DNA of 64,000 bases from Corynebacterium wankanglinii (GCA_014490595.1 CP061031.1:248001-312000); one strand, 5' to 3'; numbered from the stretch's first letter, positions 30,020-42,888 are shown. The notes: a model not told the origin generated them from the sequence alone. A program made the numbers and translations.

Positions 30020-32925
30020 TTAGAGCTCCTTCGTGATAACCGGTTGCGGGTCGTGCGCCGGGTTGATCGGCTCGGGGTGGGCGTCCACGGCGTTTTCCGG
30101 GTGCTCCGGCTCCGGCACGCGGGGCAGCGGGTTTTCCTCGTCGCGCGCATAATCCAGATCCGCTAGGTCCATGCCGGGGCGCAGGTAGCCGCCGAGCGCA
30201 TTGATGGCGGCGGTAACCATGCCCAGCACCGCGAGGTAGATGCCGAAGTCGAAGATCAGGGACGTGGTCATGTGCTCGCCGGCGATCTCGCCGTGGATGG
30301 CGTACATGAACCCGCCTTCGATGAAGCCGAGGAAGCCGGAGCTGATCGCGATGATGATGCCCCAGCCGGTGAGCCGGATGGGCGTGAGGTTCTTCACCAC
30401 GTCCGCGTCCGCGCCGCGTGAGAGGTAGTTGATGGCAAACGCCGTGGCCATGACCAGGGCGGCGACGAAGCCGCCGCCTGGGGCGGTGTGGCCGCGGAAG
30501 AAGATGAGCACGGAGAGCACCACCAGGACCGGCGCCACCAGCGCCGCGGCCTTGCGCAGCGGGATGGAGTTGAGCTGAGACTGACCGAACGGGCGCGGGC
30601 GCGTGCCCGCCTCGAAGAGGTGGCGCGGCATGGAGCTGACCACCGCGGCGATCACTACGGCGGCCATGCCGAGGACCGACAGCTCGCCCAAGGTATCGAA
30701 GCCACGGAATTCCACAATGATCACCGCGACGATGTTGTCCGCCCCGGTGGCCTTGCCGCCCTCGGTGAGGTACCACTCCGCCAGCTCGGAGCGCCCACGA
30801 CGTCCGGTCAGGCCGTAGACACCGAAGAAGGTGACCACGCCGGCGATCACGGCGAACACTGACGCGAGGACCTTGCGGCGCGTCTTGGTCTCCGGGAACA
30901 TGCGCGGCTGGTAGCGCAGCACAACGAGGATGATCACCACGGTCAGTGCCTCAACGAGGAACTGGGTCAGGGCGACGTCGGGGGCGCCCAGCATGAACAT
31001 CTGCAGCGTCATGCCCACGCCGACGGTGCCCAGCAGCACCGCGGAGGCGAGGCGGGAGCGAGTGAGCACCATGCCGAGCACAGACATGGCGATGATGGCG
31101 AACGGGATGAGGTCCCACCACACATCCAGGCCCTCTGCACGTGGCGCCGGGGTCACTCCGTCGATGCCGTCGGTCAGCAGCAGCACGGTCAGCCCCATGC
31201 CCACAACGGAGGCGAGCAGCGGGAACAGGTGCCGCGACGGGTTGAACCCGTCCGCCAGGGAGCCGAGCTGCTTACCAAACTCGGACAGGCCACGGGTGGT
31301 GCGTTTGAGCACCTCGGGGCCGTCCGCCGGCAGGAGCTGCTTGTTGCGCAGTGCCTCGAAGACCGGCTTGCGGAAGAACAGCACGAAGACCACGCCGGCC
31401 ACCAGCACCGCCACCGAGACCAGGAACGGGGGCGTCACGCCGTGCCAGAGTGCGAGGTGGGTGGCGAAGCTGTCGTCGCCAGTCACCGCCCGCACGCCGG
31501 CGGACACCGGGTTGTCCACCCAGAAAAGCAGGAACGGGAGAACGGCCGAGGTCAGGCCCGGCAGGGCGGCGGGAGCCACAACGCCACGGGGGCTTCGTGG
31601 ACGTCGGGGAGGTCCCTCGGCCCGTCGATAAACGCCCCGAACACGATCTTCGCGGAGTAGACGAAGGTGAGGAACGCGGCGATGCCGGCCACCGTCAGCA
31701 GCAGCGCGCCGTGCTGCGTTTCGTGGAACGCGTCCAGGATGGACTCCTTGGACACGAAGCCGAATAGCGGCGGCACCGCTGCCATGGAGGCGGCGGCGAT
31801 GATGGTGGAGAAGAAGGTGAACGGCATCTTGTTGTAGATGGGGCCCAGGCGGCGCATGTCGCGCGTGCCAGCCTCGTGGTCCACCACGCCAATGAGCATG
31901 AACAGTGAGGACTTGAACAACGCGTGCGCGAGCGTGTGGGTCAACGCCGCGGCCAGGGCGATAGGGGTGCCCACGCCAATGGCGGCCACGATCCAGCCCA
32001 GGTGGGACACGGTGGAGTACGCGGTGAGGTGCTTCAGGTCCGTCTTCGTAATGGCAAACAGCGCGGACATCAGCGCGGTGAACAGGCCGGTGACCACCAG
32101 GAGGTAGTTCCATGCTGCGACGTCGTGGAAGATGGTGGAAAAGCGAAGCAGCAGGTACACGCCTGCCTTCACCACTGCGGCGGCGTGCAGGAACGCGGAC
32201 ACCGGTGTGGCCGCTGCCATGGCCTCCGGCAGCCAGAAGTGGAACGGGAACTGCGCGGCTTTGGTGAATGCGGAAAACGCGATCAGCAACGCCACCACGA
32301 CGGTCACGCCGTTATCGCCCCACACGTCCGAGGCGAGAATGCCTTCGATGCTCGTTGTGCCCGTCTGCACTGCGGCTACGGCCAGCCCCGCCAGCAGCGT
32401 CAGGCCGCCGAAGAAGGTCAGGATCAGGGTGCGGTAGGACCCCGCCTCGCCGGAGGAGCCGGAACGGGCGATAAGCAGGAACGACGCTATGGAGACCAGC
32501 TCCCAGGCGATGAACAGCAGCACCGCGTCATTGGCCAGCACCAGCAACAGCACCGACAGCGTAAATGCCGTCATGATGGTGTAGAAGCTGGTGTTTCCGT
32601 CCTTTTTGGGTAGGTAGGCCGCGGAGTACACGAAGACAACGCCGCCGATGACAAGGGCCAAAAGCGCGAAGAAGATGCCGAGGCCGTCCGCGCGGAGGGA
32701 GAACTCGGCGGAGGTGCCCGACCCCATTACGTCGCGCGCCCATTCTTTGGACCACACCAGGTCCGCACCGCGGGAGACGGCCGAGAATTTCGAGCCAAGC
32801 ACGGCAGCTGCGGCGAACAGCAGCACCGCAAGCGGATACCCGGCCTTCCTGTCCATGACACGCACCAACAACGGGGAGAGAACAACCGTTGCAGCTACGA
32901 GCCCGATGACGAGGGGAAGTGTCAT
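30020..32925 (-). pseudogene. mrpA: Mrp Na+/H+ antiporter subunit A fused to MrpB, one frameshift
   Basis: Largest antiporter subunit, NuoL-like in the N-terminal two-thirds (FSAFTKAAQFPFHFWLPEAMAAATPVSAFLHAAAVVKAGVYLLLRF). The C-terminal MrpA-specific and MrpB domains follow (LTQFLVEALTVVIILVVL, then FFRGHTAPGGGFVAALVMATAFAINYL). There is no separate mrpB, so A and B are fused as in other corynebacterial mrp operons. It starts at ATG 32925. The frame breaks near 31569; restoring one base turns LWLPPPCRA-stop into LWLPAALPGLTSAVLPFLL. Corrected length is about 968 aa. First gene of the A(B)CDEFG operon, divergent from the YhgE-like gene. Confidence 0.92.
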
Positions 32926-33062
32926 GGTGAACCCATTTCAATCCATGGTTTTGGCAAGAACCCTTACGACAGTATCAATTCCACCGACATGCTTCTAACG
33001 GTGCATATTTCCGGCAGCGCGCCTCCCGCAGCGCGGAGACGGCGAGTGCTAAGAACAATCCC

Positions 33063-34451
33063 ATGAAATCGGGCAACGGTCTGCGGTTGGGATGCGCGCT
33101 TTTTGCACTGCTCATCGGGGCGTTTCTGCCCATGAGCCCGGCCGACACGTGGGCGAATACCGTTGGAGAATCAGAAGTCTCCGGCGCCCCGCAGGTGGGC
33201 CCGGACAATCTGGGCGATGCGCGCCGTGCCGCAGGCGAGGCCGGCCAGCAGGCGAAGGTGCTTGCGGAAGGCGCGAACCAGCTCGCCGCAGGCATTGGGG
33301 AGGCGCAGGCGCAGACGCAGCAGCTTATCGACGCCCTCACGGCCGCCCAGACCGGTTCCCAACAACTCTCCGACGGCATGGTCCAGCTGCAGGCGGGCAC
33401 TGGCCAGCTCGGGGCCGGCGCGACCCAGCTGGCAGACTCCATCGGGGAGGTCGTTGGCCAGGTCACCGGTTTCGAGGCGGTGCGCGGCCAGGTGGTCGGC
33501 GCCATCGACCGGGCCCTCGAAGAGCTCAAGGATGCGAAGGACCCAGAGGCAGTCAAGGCCCGGGATTCCTTGGCGGGGCTGCGGGAGCAGGCGCAGACTG
33601 CCCAGTTGCCGCCGGACGCTGTGGCCAAGATGAACCAGCTTCGCGACGGCTCACGCGACCTTGCCAACCAGCTCGCCGCACCCGGCTACGGGTTTCATGA
33701 CGGTATATATACAGCCACAAACGGCTCGGCGGAGCTTGCGCGCGGGTTGGCGGAGCTGCAGTCGCAAACCTCGCAGGCGACAGGTGGCATCGACGAACTC
33801 GTTGCCGGCGTGGGCAAGATCGACCACATGGCGGGGCTGAATGCCGAGAAGGTCTCCGCGGTACGTGCAGCGCTGCCGGTGCCAGCGGTAGCACAGAATG
33901 CGCAGGAAGGCGAGGCCTCCGGCTCTACTCTCGCTCCCGTGGCTGCGATGCTGCTTGCGGTGTTGGCTGTCTTCGGTGGCACAGCGTTAGCGGCTGCGGC
34001 GTGGTTTGCCGCAGGCAGGCGTTGGTGGATCCTTGGGATGGGTTCGGTGCTCACGGCGTGTGCCGGTGCGATCCTTGCTTGGGTGCTCGGTTCAGGGCTG
34101 GATCTCAGCGCGACCCTGTTAGTTTTCGCTGGAATGCTCGGGGGAACCCTTGCTTCCTCGGGACTGGCGTACGTGTTACTCCTGCTGCTCCCGGCAGGTG
34201 TCGGTATGGCAACGGCGGGGGTGTTGTCGGTTGTTCAGGCTGCGCTCGTCGGGTGGGTGTGGCGTACGGCTACCACTGGTGAGGTACCTGCCACGGTGGT
34301 TGCGGTCTCTCAATCCACCCCAATGCACTGGGCTACCACGGTGGTTTCTGCGGCCGGTAACGGAGGAGATTACCGCGGGATAATTTCGGGGTTCCTGCTC
34401 AGCGCGATGCTCGCCGCAGCGGGTTTAGCAGGCTCGAAGGGGCGCGTGTAG
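33063..34451 (+). CDS. YhgE/Pip-like membrane protein with heptad-repeat extracellular domain
   Basis: 462 aa. An N-terminal signal anchor (LGCALFALLIGAFLPMSPA) is followed by a long helical extracytoplasmic region with repeated L-x-x-G/A-x-x-x-L heptads (GANQLAAGIGEAQAQTQQL, GTGQLGAGATQLADSIGEV), as in YhgE/Pip and RND-associated X-L-x-x-G proteins. About five or six C-terminal transmembrane helices follow. It could link cytoplasmic membrane and envelope, or be an export component. It stands alone, divergent from mrpA and upstream of the giant surface protein. Confidence 0.75.
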   Translation: MKSGNGLRLGCALFALLIGAFLPMSPADTWANTVGESEVSGAPQVGPDNLGDARRAAGEAGQQAKVLAEGANQLAAGIGEAQAQTQQLIDALTAAQTGSQQLSDGMVQLQAGTGQLGAGATQLADSIGEVVGQVTGFEAVRGQVVGAIDRALEELKDAKDPEAVKARDSLAGLREQAQTAQLPPDAVAKMNQLRDGSRDLANQLAAPGYGFHDGIYTATNGSAELARGLAELQSQTSQATGGIDELVAGVGKIDHMAGLNAEKVSAVRAALPVPAVAQNAQEGEASGSTLAPVAAMLLAVLAVFGGTALAAAAWFAAGRRWWILGMGSVLTACAGAILAWVLGSGLDLSATLLVFAGMLGGTLASSGLAYVLLLLLPAGVGMATAGVLSVVQAALVGWVWRTATTGEVPATVVAVSQSTPMHWATTVVSAAGNGGDYRGIISGFLLSAMLAAAGLAGSKGRV

Positions 34452-34557
34452 GCGGAAAAATCTTTTAGCGCGTGTAGCCAAACATCGCTAAGATGTGATG
34501 TTATCTATCGCCAGCCGCTTTTCGGCGGCTCTAGGCCTCGCTAATTAAGGAGCTCAC

Positions 34558-37500
34558 GTGCCCAAAATTGACCGCGCATCACGCGCCCGCCGTTCCGGCG
34601 TTGTCATCACGTCCACCATCGCGCTCGCACTCGGCGGCGCGGCGATCGTGGCGCCGTCTTCCGCCGCGGCTGAAAACGTTCGCTATACCGACACGCAAGA
34701 ACCTGTCGCGCCGAAGCAGTCCGAGCTCAACAGCAAGGCGCTGACCTGTGGCGTCCAGCTCACTGACGAGGTTTCGTTGAACTCGGGCCTTAGCTACGAA
34801 CGACGTGTGCCGGCGAGGCGATCAAGACCGACCGTAACTTCGGCCTCCAGGTCAAGGCGGACACCTCCGGCGAGCGCACTTTTAACTTTTTGAATGTCGT
34901 CGACGGCCCGAACAACCCGCCGATTTCGAGCAGAACGGTAACACTTTCCCCGCTGCAGCCGGGCGAGACGATCGGTAGACCCGCGACGGGGTCCGTGAAC
35001 TACGTCCAGGACGTGCCCAAGATGGTCATCGATCCGCCGGCACGCGGCCAGACGGCCCGGACGTTCAGAACGGAGATGAATCTCACCGAGGGCCAGGTGA
35101 ATCAGATCGCCAAACGGTGGCATGACCATCGGGTGGAAGGGCCAGTACAACAATGACTGGAAGGCAGATTACGGCTACTTCTTCTCTGACAGTGGCGAAT
35201 TTCATGTCAACGGCGTTGTCAACCCGTGGCCGAGCGAGAACGCTGACTGCACCCCGATCACCATCGACTGGGCCGACCAGCTGGATAACGAGAAAGATAA
35301 TTACGAAGCCACGGTCATCAACCCCGGCGTGGAGGTGAAGGTCGGTACCGTCTCCGCAGACGATGACTCCCTTGAGCGCCTCCGCTTCATCGCGAAAAAT
35401 CCGAAGGCCAAGGATCCGAAGGACAGCGAGGTTCCGGGTAAGATCACCCGCAGGGGCAACGACATCTACTGGGAGATGGCGGACTACATCAAGGACGAGC
35501 CCAAATACACGAAGACGGACGAGATCACGTTCGAGATGATCGCGCTGCCGCGCGACTTGGCGGGATTGAAGACGGCTGCCGAAGAGAACGGCAGCGATCC
35601 GGGGACGGTTTACAACTCCAGCCTCGCGCCCGAGCGTTACCGTTCGCCCGAAACCATCGCGACGAAAACCTTCGATATCGACGACGCGAAGAATCACGAC
35701 CCGAACTACGACTCCCGCCAACAGAACATCACTTCTGGTGTTGCGGACAACGCTCCGACCGACGAGCGTCAAACCCGCACCTTCTCCAACGTCCCCGATT
35801 CCAACGGCGACACGCTCGCAGACCTGGTGGAGAAGTACAACGCGCGAATCGAGCTTGACGACTCGAACATCTACGAGGGCTGGGACGCGTACTTCCGTGA
35901 TCCGGATAACGGCGACTACACCGTGGTCGTTGAGTCCCCTGCGGGTACTGATGCACGCCCGGGCAGCTTCGCCCAGCCGATTGTGAAGGTGACCTACTCC
36001 AATGGCACGCAGGACATCATTCCGCTGCTGGTCATCGTCGACCCGAACAACACCCAGACCACTGACGTGGTCTACCCGCCTGCGACCATCCGTGGAAAGA
36101 TCGGCGAGAAGATGACGTCGGCAGCGCCGACGCTCAAGCGCGTGATCGGCAAGAACCAAAAGCCGGTTAAGCCTGCGTCCTACACGGTTGACCCGGCCAC
36201 TGTGCCTGCAGGGTGGACCATCAACGTAGCCGGAGACGGCACCGTGACCGCAACCTCGCCCGCAGATGCGAAGGCGGGCGACATGGCTAGCCCGAGGATC
36301 ATCGCGACGTACCCCGACGGCACTATCGACGAGCAGGAGCTGAGTTTCCTTGTCGGCGACTACAAATCCATCTATGACCCGTCCTACCCGGTGGAGGTGA
36401 CAAAGCCCGAGGCCCCCGTCACTCACCAAATTCAGAACGCTCCGGAGGGGTCGACGTTTGCGCTGAATGCAACCAGTGTCGACGACTGGACCTACGAGAT
36501 CGACCCCAACACTGGTGCCGTCACCGTCACCCCGCCTGCAGGTGCGCAGGGCGGCGATCGGAAGGCCAACACCGTCACCGTCACCTACCCGGACGGCACT
36601 ACCGACACTGTGCCGGTAGATACCGTCGTCGCTCACTCCTTCAAATACGAGGCGGAACCGCGCTACCCGGAGGAAACCGCGTACCCGGGTGAGCAAATCA
36701 CCTCCCCGCTGAGCGTGGATAAGCCGGACGAAGTCGGATACGCCTCGGAGAAACCGTTCGTCATTGTTCCGGGAGCCAACTTCACCGCTACCGGTAAGAA
36801 CAACGAGTTCGGTAACCCGACCTACAAGGTTGCCACCGCCAACGGCGAGTGGACTGTGAGCCTGGACGATAAGGGCAACGTCATCTCCCAGATTCCGGAG
36901 ACTGCGAAGGAGGGCGACACAGTTTCCGTCCCAGTGACGGTGACCTACGAGGACAAATCCACCGACGAAACCACGGCTGTCATCACCATCGAGGACAACC
37001 CGACTCGTGAGGTCCCGTTCGGCGTGGAATACGTCTACGATCCCGCCCTTTCGGCAGGTACGTACGAGGTTGAAACCGAGGGCGTTGCGGGCGTAGAAAA
37101 GCAGCAGCGCGACGGCACCTGGAAGCGCACCGCGGAGCCGAAGAACGAGGTCGTACGGGTGGGCACGAAGCCGGCTACCGCGTCCAAGGATGTGACCTGG
37201 ACCGCCCCGATCCCGTACAGCACCACCACCCCGCCCGAACCCGAAACTCGCGCCCGGTGAGCAGAAGGTGGTTCAGCAGGGCGTGAATGGCGAGCGCACC
37301 TACACCGCCAAGTTCACCTCGACCGGTGACCAGGCTGCAGTCGTTGAGACCGAGGACACAAAGGACCCGGTCGAGGAGATCATCGAGTACGGCCCGCGCC
37401 TGGACGATCAGGAGCTGGTCACCGAGACCACCCGAAAGATCCCGTTCGACACCCAGATCATTTCGGATGACACGTTGGCGGCGGGTACGCAGGTCGTCGA

Positions 37501-40500
37501 TAAGCAGGGCGTCGTCGGCGAGAAGAAACCGTGACCTCGAAGCAGAAGCTTGTCGACGGCAAGCCCTCCGGTGACCCGGTGGTCGAGACCACCATCGTGA
37601 CCCAGAAGGAGGATGCTGTCATCCGTGTGGGCACGAAGACTGAGGGGTCGAACACGGTTGAGCACACGGAGCCGGTGCCGTACGAGACGAAGGTTGAGTA
37701 CGACCCGGAGATGCCGGCTGGCACCTACGAGGTCGTGACACCGGGTAAGGCTGGTGAGAAGACCGTCAAGGTGACTCAGACCATCGTCAACAGCGAGGTC
37801 ACCGACACCCAGCGCGACGAGAAGGTGACCTCCCAGCCGACCACTGAGGTGATCAAGGTCGGCACCAAGCAGGCGACTGCTACCGACAAGGTTGAGTGGA
37901 CCGAGCCGATTCCGTTCTCGACGGTTGTGCGTCCGAACCCGGATTTGAAGCCGGGTGAGGTCAAGACCGTTCAGGAGGGCAAGAACGGCGAGGCGAAGTA
38001 CACCGCGACGTTTGAGGGCACCAATGGCCAGGCCACGGTGACCGAGTCGAAGGATCGCACTGAGCCGACCGACAAGATTGTTGAGTACGGTCCGACGATT
38101 GCGGACCAGACGCTGACCACGACGACGACGAACCCGGTGCCGTTTAACACGACATTTGTGGCGGATCCGACGCTGCCTGCGGGTGAGCAGGTCGTCGATA
38201 AGCAGGGCGAGAACGGTGTGGACACCGTGACTGCGACGCAGGAGATCAAGGACGGCAAGCCGGTTGGCGAGCCGAAGGTGACCACTGAGCGCACCAAGGA
38301 GCCGGTCAACGCCGTCGTTCGCGTGGGCACGAAGACCGAGGGCCAGGCCGTGAACACCTACGAGACGGAGATTCCGTTCTCGGTCAAGGTTGTGTATGAC
38401 CCGAACCTTGCTCCGGGCGAGTCCAAGGTGACCCAGGAGGGTAAGCCGGGCACGAAGAAGGTCACGATCACTCAGCCGGTGGTCAACTCCGCGCAGAATG
38501 GTGAGGCGACCGTTTCTGAGACAACGGTGACTGAGCCGACCGAGCAGATTGTCACCGTGGGTACGAAGCCGGACGAGGCGACGAACACCGCGACCTGGAC
38601 GGCCCAGGTTCCGTTCAAGACGGTTGTGCGCGCGAACCCGGATCTGAAGCCGGGCGAGGTCAAGACCGTCCAGGAGGGCGAGTACGGCAAGAAGAAGTTC
38701 ACCGCCGACTTCTCTTCTGTGGGTGCTGACTCCAAGGTGGACACCAAGGAGGAGCAGACCAAGGAGCCGAAGGACCAGATCATTGAGTACGGACCGACGA
38801 TCGATGATCAGACGCTGACGTCTGAGACGACGCGTCCCGTCGAGTTCGAGACCGAGTTCATTCTCGACGAGACACTGCCCGCGGGCGAGCAGAAGGTCGA
38901 CCAGCAGGGCGAAAACGGCGAGGAGACGATCACCTCGACCCAGGAGATCAAGGACGGCAAGCCGGTTGGCGAGCCGACCATTACCACCGAGGTGACGAAG
39001 CCGGTAAAGAAGGCGATCATCCGCGTCGGTACGAAGCCGGAGACAACGACGGTGCCGACTACCACGACGGCGACCACTACTGAGAAGTCCACGACCACCG
39101 AAACGACGCGCGTTGAGGTGCCGACCACCATCACCACCGCGACGCCGACGACTGTCGTGTCCACGACCACCAAGGCTGGCATGCCGACCACGGTGACTGA
39201 GACGAAGGACGTTCCGACGACGGTCACCACGCGGGTGCCGACCACCGTTGCGACGACGGTCCCGACCACGGTGAAGCAGATCGAGACGACAACTTCGACC
39301 GTGGTGCCTTCGCCAGTGACGTCCACCGTGACGCAGCAGCCCAAGCCGGTGAACGTGACTGAGACCGTGGTGCTTCCGTTTACCACCCAGATTGTCTTCG
39401 ACCCATCGCTCGAGCCGGGCCAGGAGATCGAGGATGTCGCAGGTGTGGACGGCAAGGTCCAGGTCACTGTGGCCGACGGCAAGTCCAAGGTTGAAACGGT
39501 GACAAACCCGGTGCAGCGCGTTGTACGCGTCGGCAGCAAGCCGGCTGATGGCGTCGAGTGGACCGAGGAGACCCCGTTCAAGGTGACCGTCGTCCTCGAT
39601 GCCCAACTCGAGGCTGGCAAGTACGAGACGGTGCAAGAAGGCAAGCCGGGCCGGGTGATTCACCGCGCCGACGGCACGGAGGAGACCACTGCGGCGACCG
39701 ACCACATCATCAAGGTCGGTACGTACAAGGTGATAACCAACCCGTTTGAGTTCACCTCAGTGCAGCCCTTCGGCACCACCGTCCGCCCGAACTTCAAGCT
39801 TGAACCGGGCGAGCGGAAGATCGTGCAGGAAGGCAAGGCCGGCCTTGTCCGCTACAGGATCGACATCAAGACCGGTGAGGTAGTCAAGCTCGAGGACTCG
39901 GCGGCGGTTGAACGTATCGTCGAGTACGGTCCGGACGATTCGGACGACAAGGCTGTCACCACTGTGACCCGTCCGGTGCCGTTCGACACCGAAGTCATCG
40001 AGGACCCGAACCTGCCTGAGGGCACCCAGGTCATTGCCCAGGGGGAGGTTGGTGAGGAAGTCGTCACCACCGTCCAGGGGCTGAAGGATGGCAGGCCGTT
40101 CGGTGATCCGATCACCACGGCCAAGCAGACGGTCGCACCCACGAACGCGGTCATCCGCGTCGGCACCAAGAAGCCGGACGCACCGCAGCCGCTGCCGGAC
40201 TTCGAGCGGATCGTCGAGCTTCCGTTCACCACCAAGATTGTCTGGGATCCAACGCTTGAACCGGGCGTCGAGGTTGAGGACGTCAAGGGCGCCGCAGGCC
40301 AGGTGAAGATCCAGGTTGTCAATGGTGAGCCCACGGTGAACACGGTCAAGGAGCCGGTCCAGCGCGTTGTCCGCGTGGGCAGCAAGCCGGCAGACGATGT
40401 GGAGTGGGCGGAGGAGATCCCGTTCCAGGTGCAGGTGCGCCAGAACCCGGAGCTCACCCGTGGCGAGTCGCGCGTTGTTCAGGACGGCGTGCCGGGCCTG

Positions 40501-41325
40501 AAGCGCTACGTCAACGGCAAGGGCGAGGTTGTCACCGAGCCGGTCGACTACATCTTCGAGATCGGCACGAAGGACCTCGTAGCCGAATTGACGTACAGCC
40601 CTGTGACGCTGCGCCCGGGGCAGACGGCGGATGTTGAGCCCTCCACCGGCCACGTTGAGGGCAACAGGTACCGCAAGCTCGAATGGCCGGAAGGCTGGGA
40701 AGGCAGCGTTGACCCGGATACCGGCAAGCTGCGCGTGACGCCGCCGGCGGACGCCAAGCCTGGCACGAAGGTGAAGCTGCCTGTCGAGGTCACCGATGCG
40801 AACGGCAACACTTCCAGTGTTGAAATGGAAGTCACCATTGCGGATGGTGAAGCCGTTCCGACGCCGGAGGACGACAAGGCCTCCTCCGACAAGGCACGTC
40901 GCTGCCTGGCTAACGCGTTCGCCGCAAACAGCCCGTTCCTGTGGCTGCTGCCGCTAGGCATCCTCGGCGCGGTGGGCTACGGCGTCAACGAGGCGTTCGG
41001 TCCGCAGATCCAGCAGCTCAACGCGCGGTTCGACGAAGCGGTTCGCCGCAACATGCCGGACTTCGGTGTCGGCCACGGCGTTGAGAAGCCGGAGTTTGTC
41101 CGCGAGATCGAGGGTCAGGTCAACGCGATCAACCAGCGCTTCGCCCCGGTGGCGGAGCAGCTGCAGCCGGCCGGCATCGCACTCGGCGCGATTGCGCTGC
41201 TCTCGCTTACCGGCGTGCTGGTGGCGCAGGCGTGCTCCGAGGACGGCTTTGACAACGGGCTGACCGTGCTCGGCTCCTCGAAGGATGACAACACTGCTGA
41301 GTCAGCGAGGTCCTCGAAGAAGTAG
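34558..41325 (+). pseudogene. Giant YPDG/G5-repeat surface protein (about 2,255 aa), four frameshifts
   Basis: Starts at GTG 34558 after TAAGGAG. The signal peptide is ITSTIALALGGAAIVAPSSAAA. The N-domain has Cys64 and Cys231, the latter in PWPSENADCTP, matching the protein at 2892. YPDG-type repeats follow (ATYPDGTIDEQ, VTYPDGTTDTV). Then come about 15 G5-like repeats ending in IxVGTK or IxEYGP, interrupted by a Thr-rich linker (about 39043-39360), and one more sandwich domain. The C-terminal hairpin runs from RCLANAFAANSPFLWLLPLG to VAQACSEDG (Cys2116 to Cys2226). Four homopolymer indels break the frame: 34799 (A lost), 35112-35114 (A gained), 37229-37232 (C gained), 37526-37528 (A lost). 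The net change is zero. Otherwise the product is full length; probable adhesin or biofilm protein. Confidence 0.82.
37015..40580 (+). repeat. Array of about 15 G5-like domains with a three-unit superrepeat
   Basis: Units of 70-85 residues begin with (I/V)PFxTxVxxDPxLxxG and end with VxVGTK or VEYGP. Three unit types alternate, so that for example PDLKPGEVKTVQEG recurs at about 37,940 and 38,640 and TLPAGEQ at about 38,170 and 38,875, a period near 700 bp. DNA identity between superunits is high enough to expect recombination. The Thr-rich stretch splits the array into nine and six units. Confidence 0.75.
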
Positions 41326-41345
41326 GGCACACCCCCTCGCGTGAT

Positions 41346-41385
41346 AAACCGCCCCGGTGACGTTGGGTCGCCGGGGCGGTTTTTG
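41346..41385 (+). terminator. Terminator after giant surface-protein gene
   Basis: A 12-bp perfect stem AAACCGCCCCGG / CCGGGGCGGTTT (41346-41357 and 41371-41382) with a 13-nt loop is followed by T residues. Confidence 0.9.
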
Positions 41386-41491
41386 CGTCCATAAGCAATT
41401 GCCCCCGTGACTTTAATTCGGGGAGCACCGTGTGGATCCGGCGAGATCGTCGTACCTTAAAGGTGTCATATTCCAGTGAAAAGGAGCCCCC

Positions 41492-42786
41492 GTGAAACGG
41501 TCCACCCTGCCCGCGCTCGCACTTGCGCTGGCGCTTCCGCTCGCCGCCGTCCAAATCGCACCCCTGCCAGAGGCGGACGCGCAAACCGCAACAGTCAACG
41601 TGAACTCCACAGAAGTGCGCGCTCGGCTCGCCGCGCAGGCGATCGAGGAGATGATCAACGAGTACCGTGAAACAAACGGCCTGCACCCGCTAGTCACGCA
41701 CAAGCTTTACGACGAGCAAGCGCTCGCCTGGTCACGACATATGATCGCTGACCAGGACGATCCCCACTGGGGCAAGCCACAGTACGACTCGAAGGGGCCA
41801 TGGTCGCGCCCGGGTCCTTCCGCCACTCGGACATGCAAAAGTGGGGGCACTCCGGCGAGAACATCATCGTCCAGGGGTACTACGCGGACACCGACTCTGA
41901 GTGGAAGCGGGTGGCGGAGCAACTGTTCGAGGGCTGGCGTAACTCCCCGGTCCACAACGAAAACCTGCTGCGCGCGGACGCCCAGGGTATGGGCATCGGG
42001 CTCGTGCGCGACGAGGATGGCAATGTGTGGGGGACCACCATGTTCTTCATCGACGCGATCCCCGTCAACGTGCAAGGCAGGGGAGAGGCACAACTCGCCC
42101 CTGACGGCGTGACGCAATCCGCCAAGAAGAGCGACGCGCCGTTCTATGTCCCCGAGGGTGCCAGGCAGCGGCTCGGGGTTGGTGCGGTTGCGCAACCGCG
42201 GGATACCAAGGGGTACGCCGTCACGTACGACATCGTCGAGGGCTCGGGCAAGGATGCGCTCCGTTTCCGGGTGCTGCGCACATCCGCCAACGGCAAACTT
42301 GTGCTGGACAAGGCCGCCTCTGCCGCCCGAGGCCTGGACCCCGCGGCGGGCGGGACGGTGGGAGGCACGTCGACGCAGAAGACGGAAAAGACCTCATCGG
42401 CACAGATCCCGCTCGCACCGACGTCGGTAGCGCAGCCGTCCATGACACCGTCTGTGCCCGAACTCCCGCCGGCACCGAAGCCGACCCCGACTTTGAAAGA
42501 GGTTGTGCCGAAGACCGGAGGGACGTCGACAGCCGCCGCGACGGCGACCGCAACCGCGACCGCGACCGCGAGCGAGAGGGCGACGGCGGCTGCGACGAAC
42601 TCGACGACCGCACAGCAGCCAACCGAGGAGCAGCCCGCTCCGGCGGATGAGCAATCCAGCAGCACCGTTGGCATCGTCGTCGGTGTCGTCGCGGCGCTGC
42701 TGGTCGCCCTCGGCGCGGCTGCGGTGGCACTGCCGGTGGTTGCGCCGGACCTGGCTGCGCAGCTGGGGCTTCCGCGCATCGGCTAA
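41492..42786 (+). pseudogene. Secreted CAP/SCP-domain protein with C-terminal membrane anchor, one frameshift
   Basis: Starts at GTG 41492 after AAAAGGAG. The signal peptide is ALALALALPLAAVQIAPLPEADA. A CAP (SCP/PR-1) domain of about 150 residues follows, with ALAWSRHMI, WGHSGENI and FEGWRNSPVHNENLL giving the conserved His and Glu. Then a beta-rich region, a Pro/Thr/Ala-rich linker with an AT-repeat, and a C-terminal transmembrane helix (TVGIVVGVVAALLVALGAAAVAL). The frame breaks at 41794-41797; one G more (five, not four) joins YDSKG to AMVAPGSFRHSDMQ. Corrected length is about 431 aa. CAP proteins in corynebacteria are surface or secreted, with unknown substrate. Confidence 0.85.
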
Positions 42787-42888
42787 CCCTCCGGCGGAGG
42801 GTCCGCGGGAGGATGAACACGCGCTTAGTGGCATTGGTTTCCAATTGACGCCCGGGGATGAATGCCCCTGAGCTGGCGGTATCTTGGT

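Noticed and set aside
37015..40580. Regular repeats as a CRISPR array
   Set aside because: The repeats are in one coding frame, have protein-domain periodicity and no short identical repeat/spacer structure.
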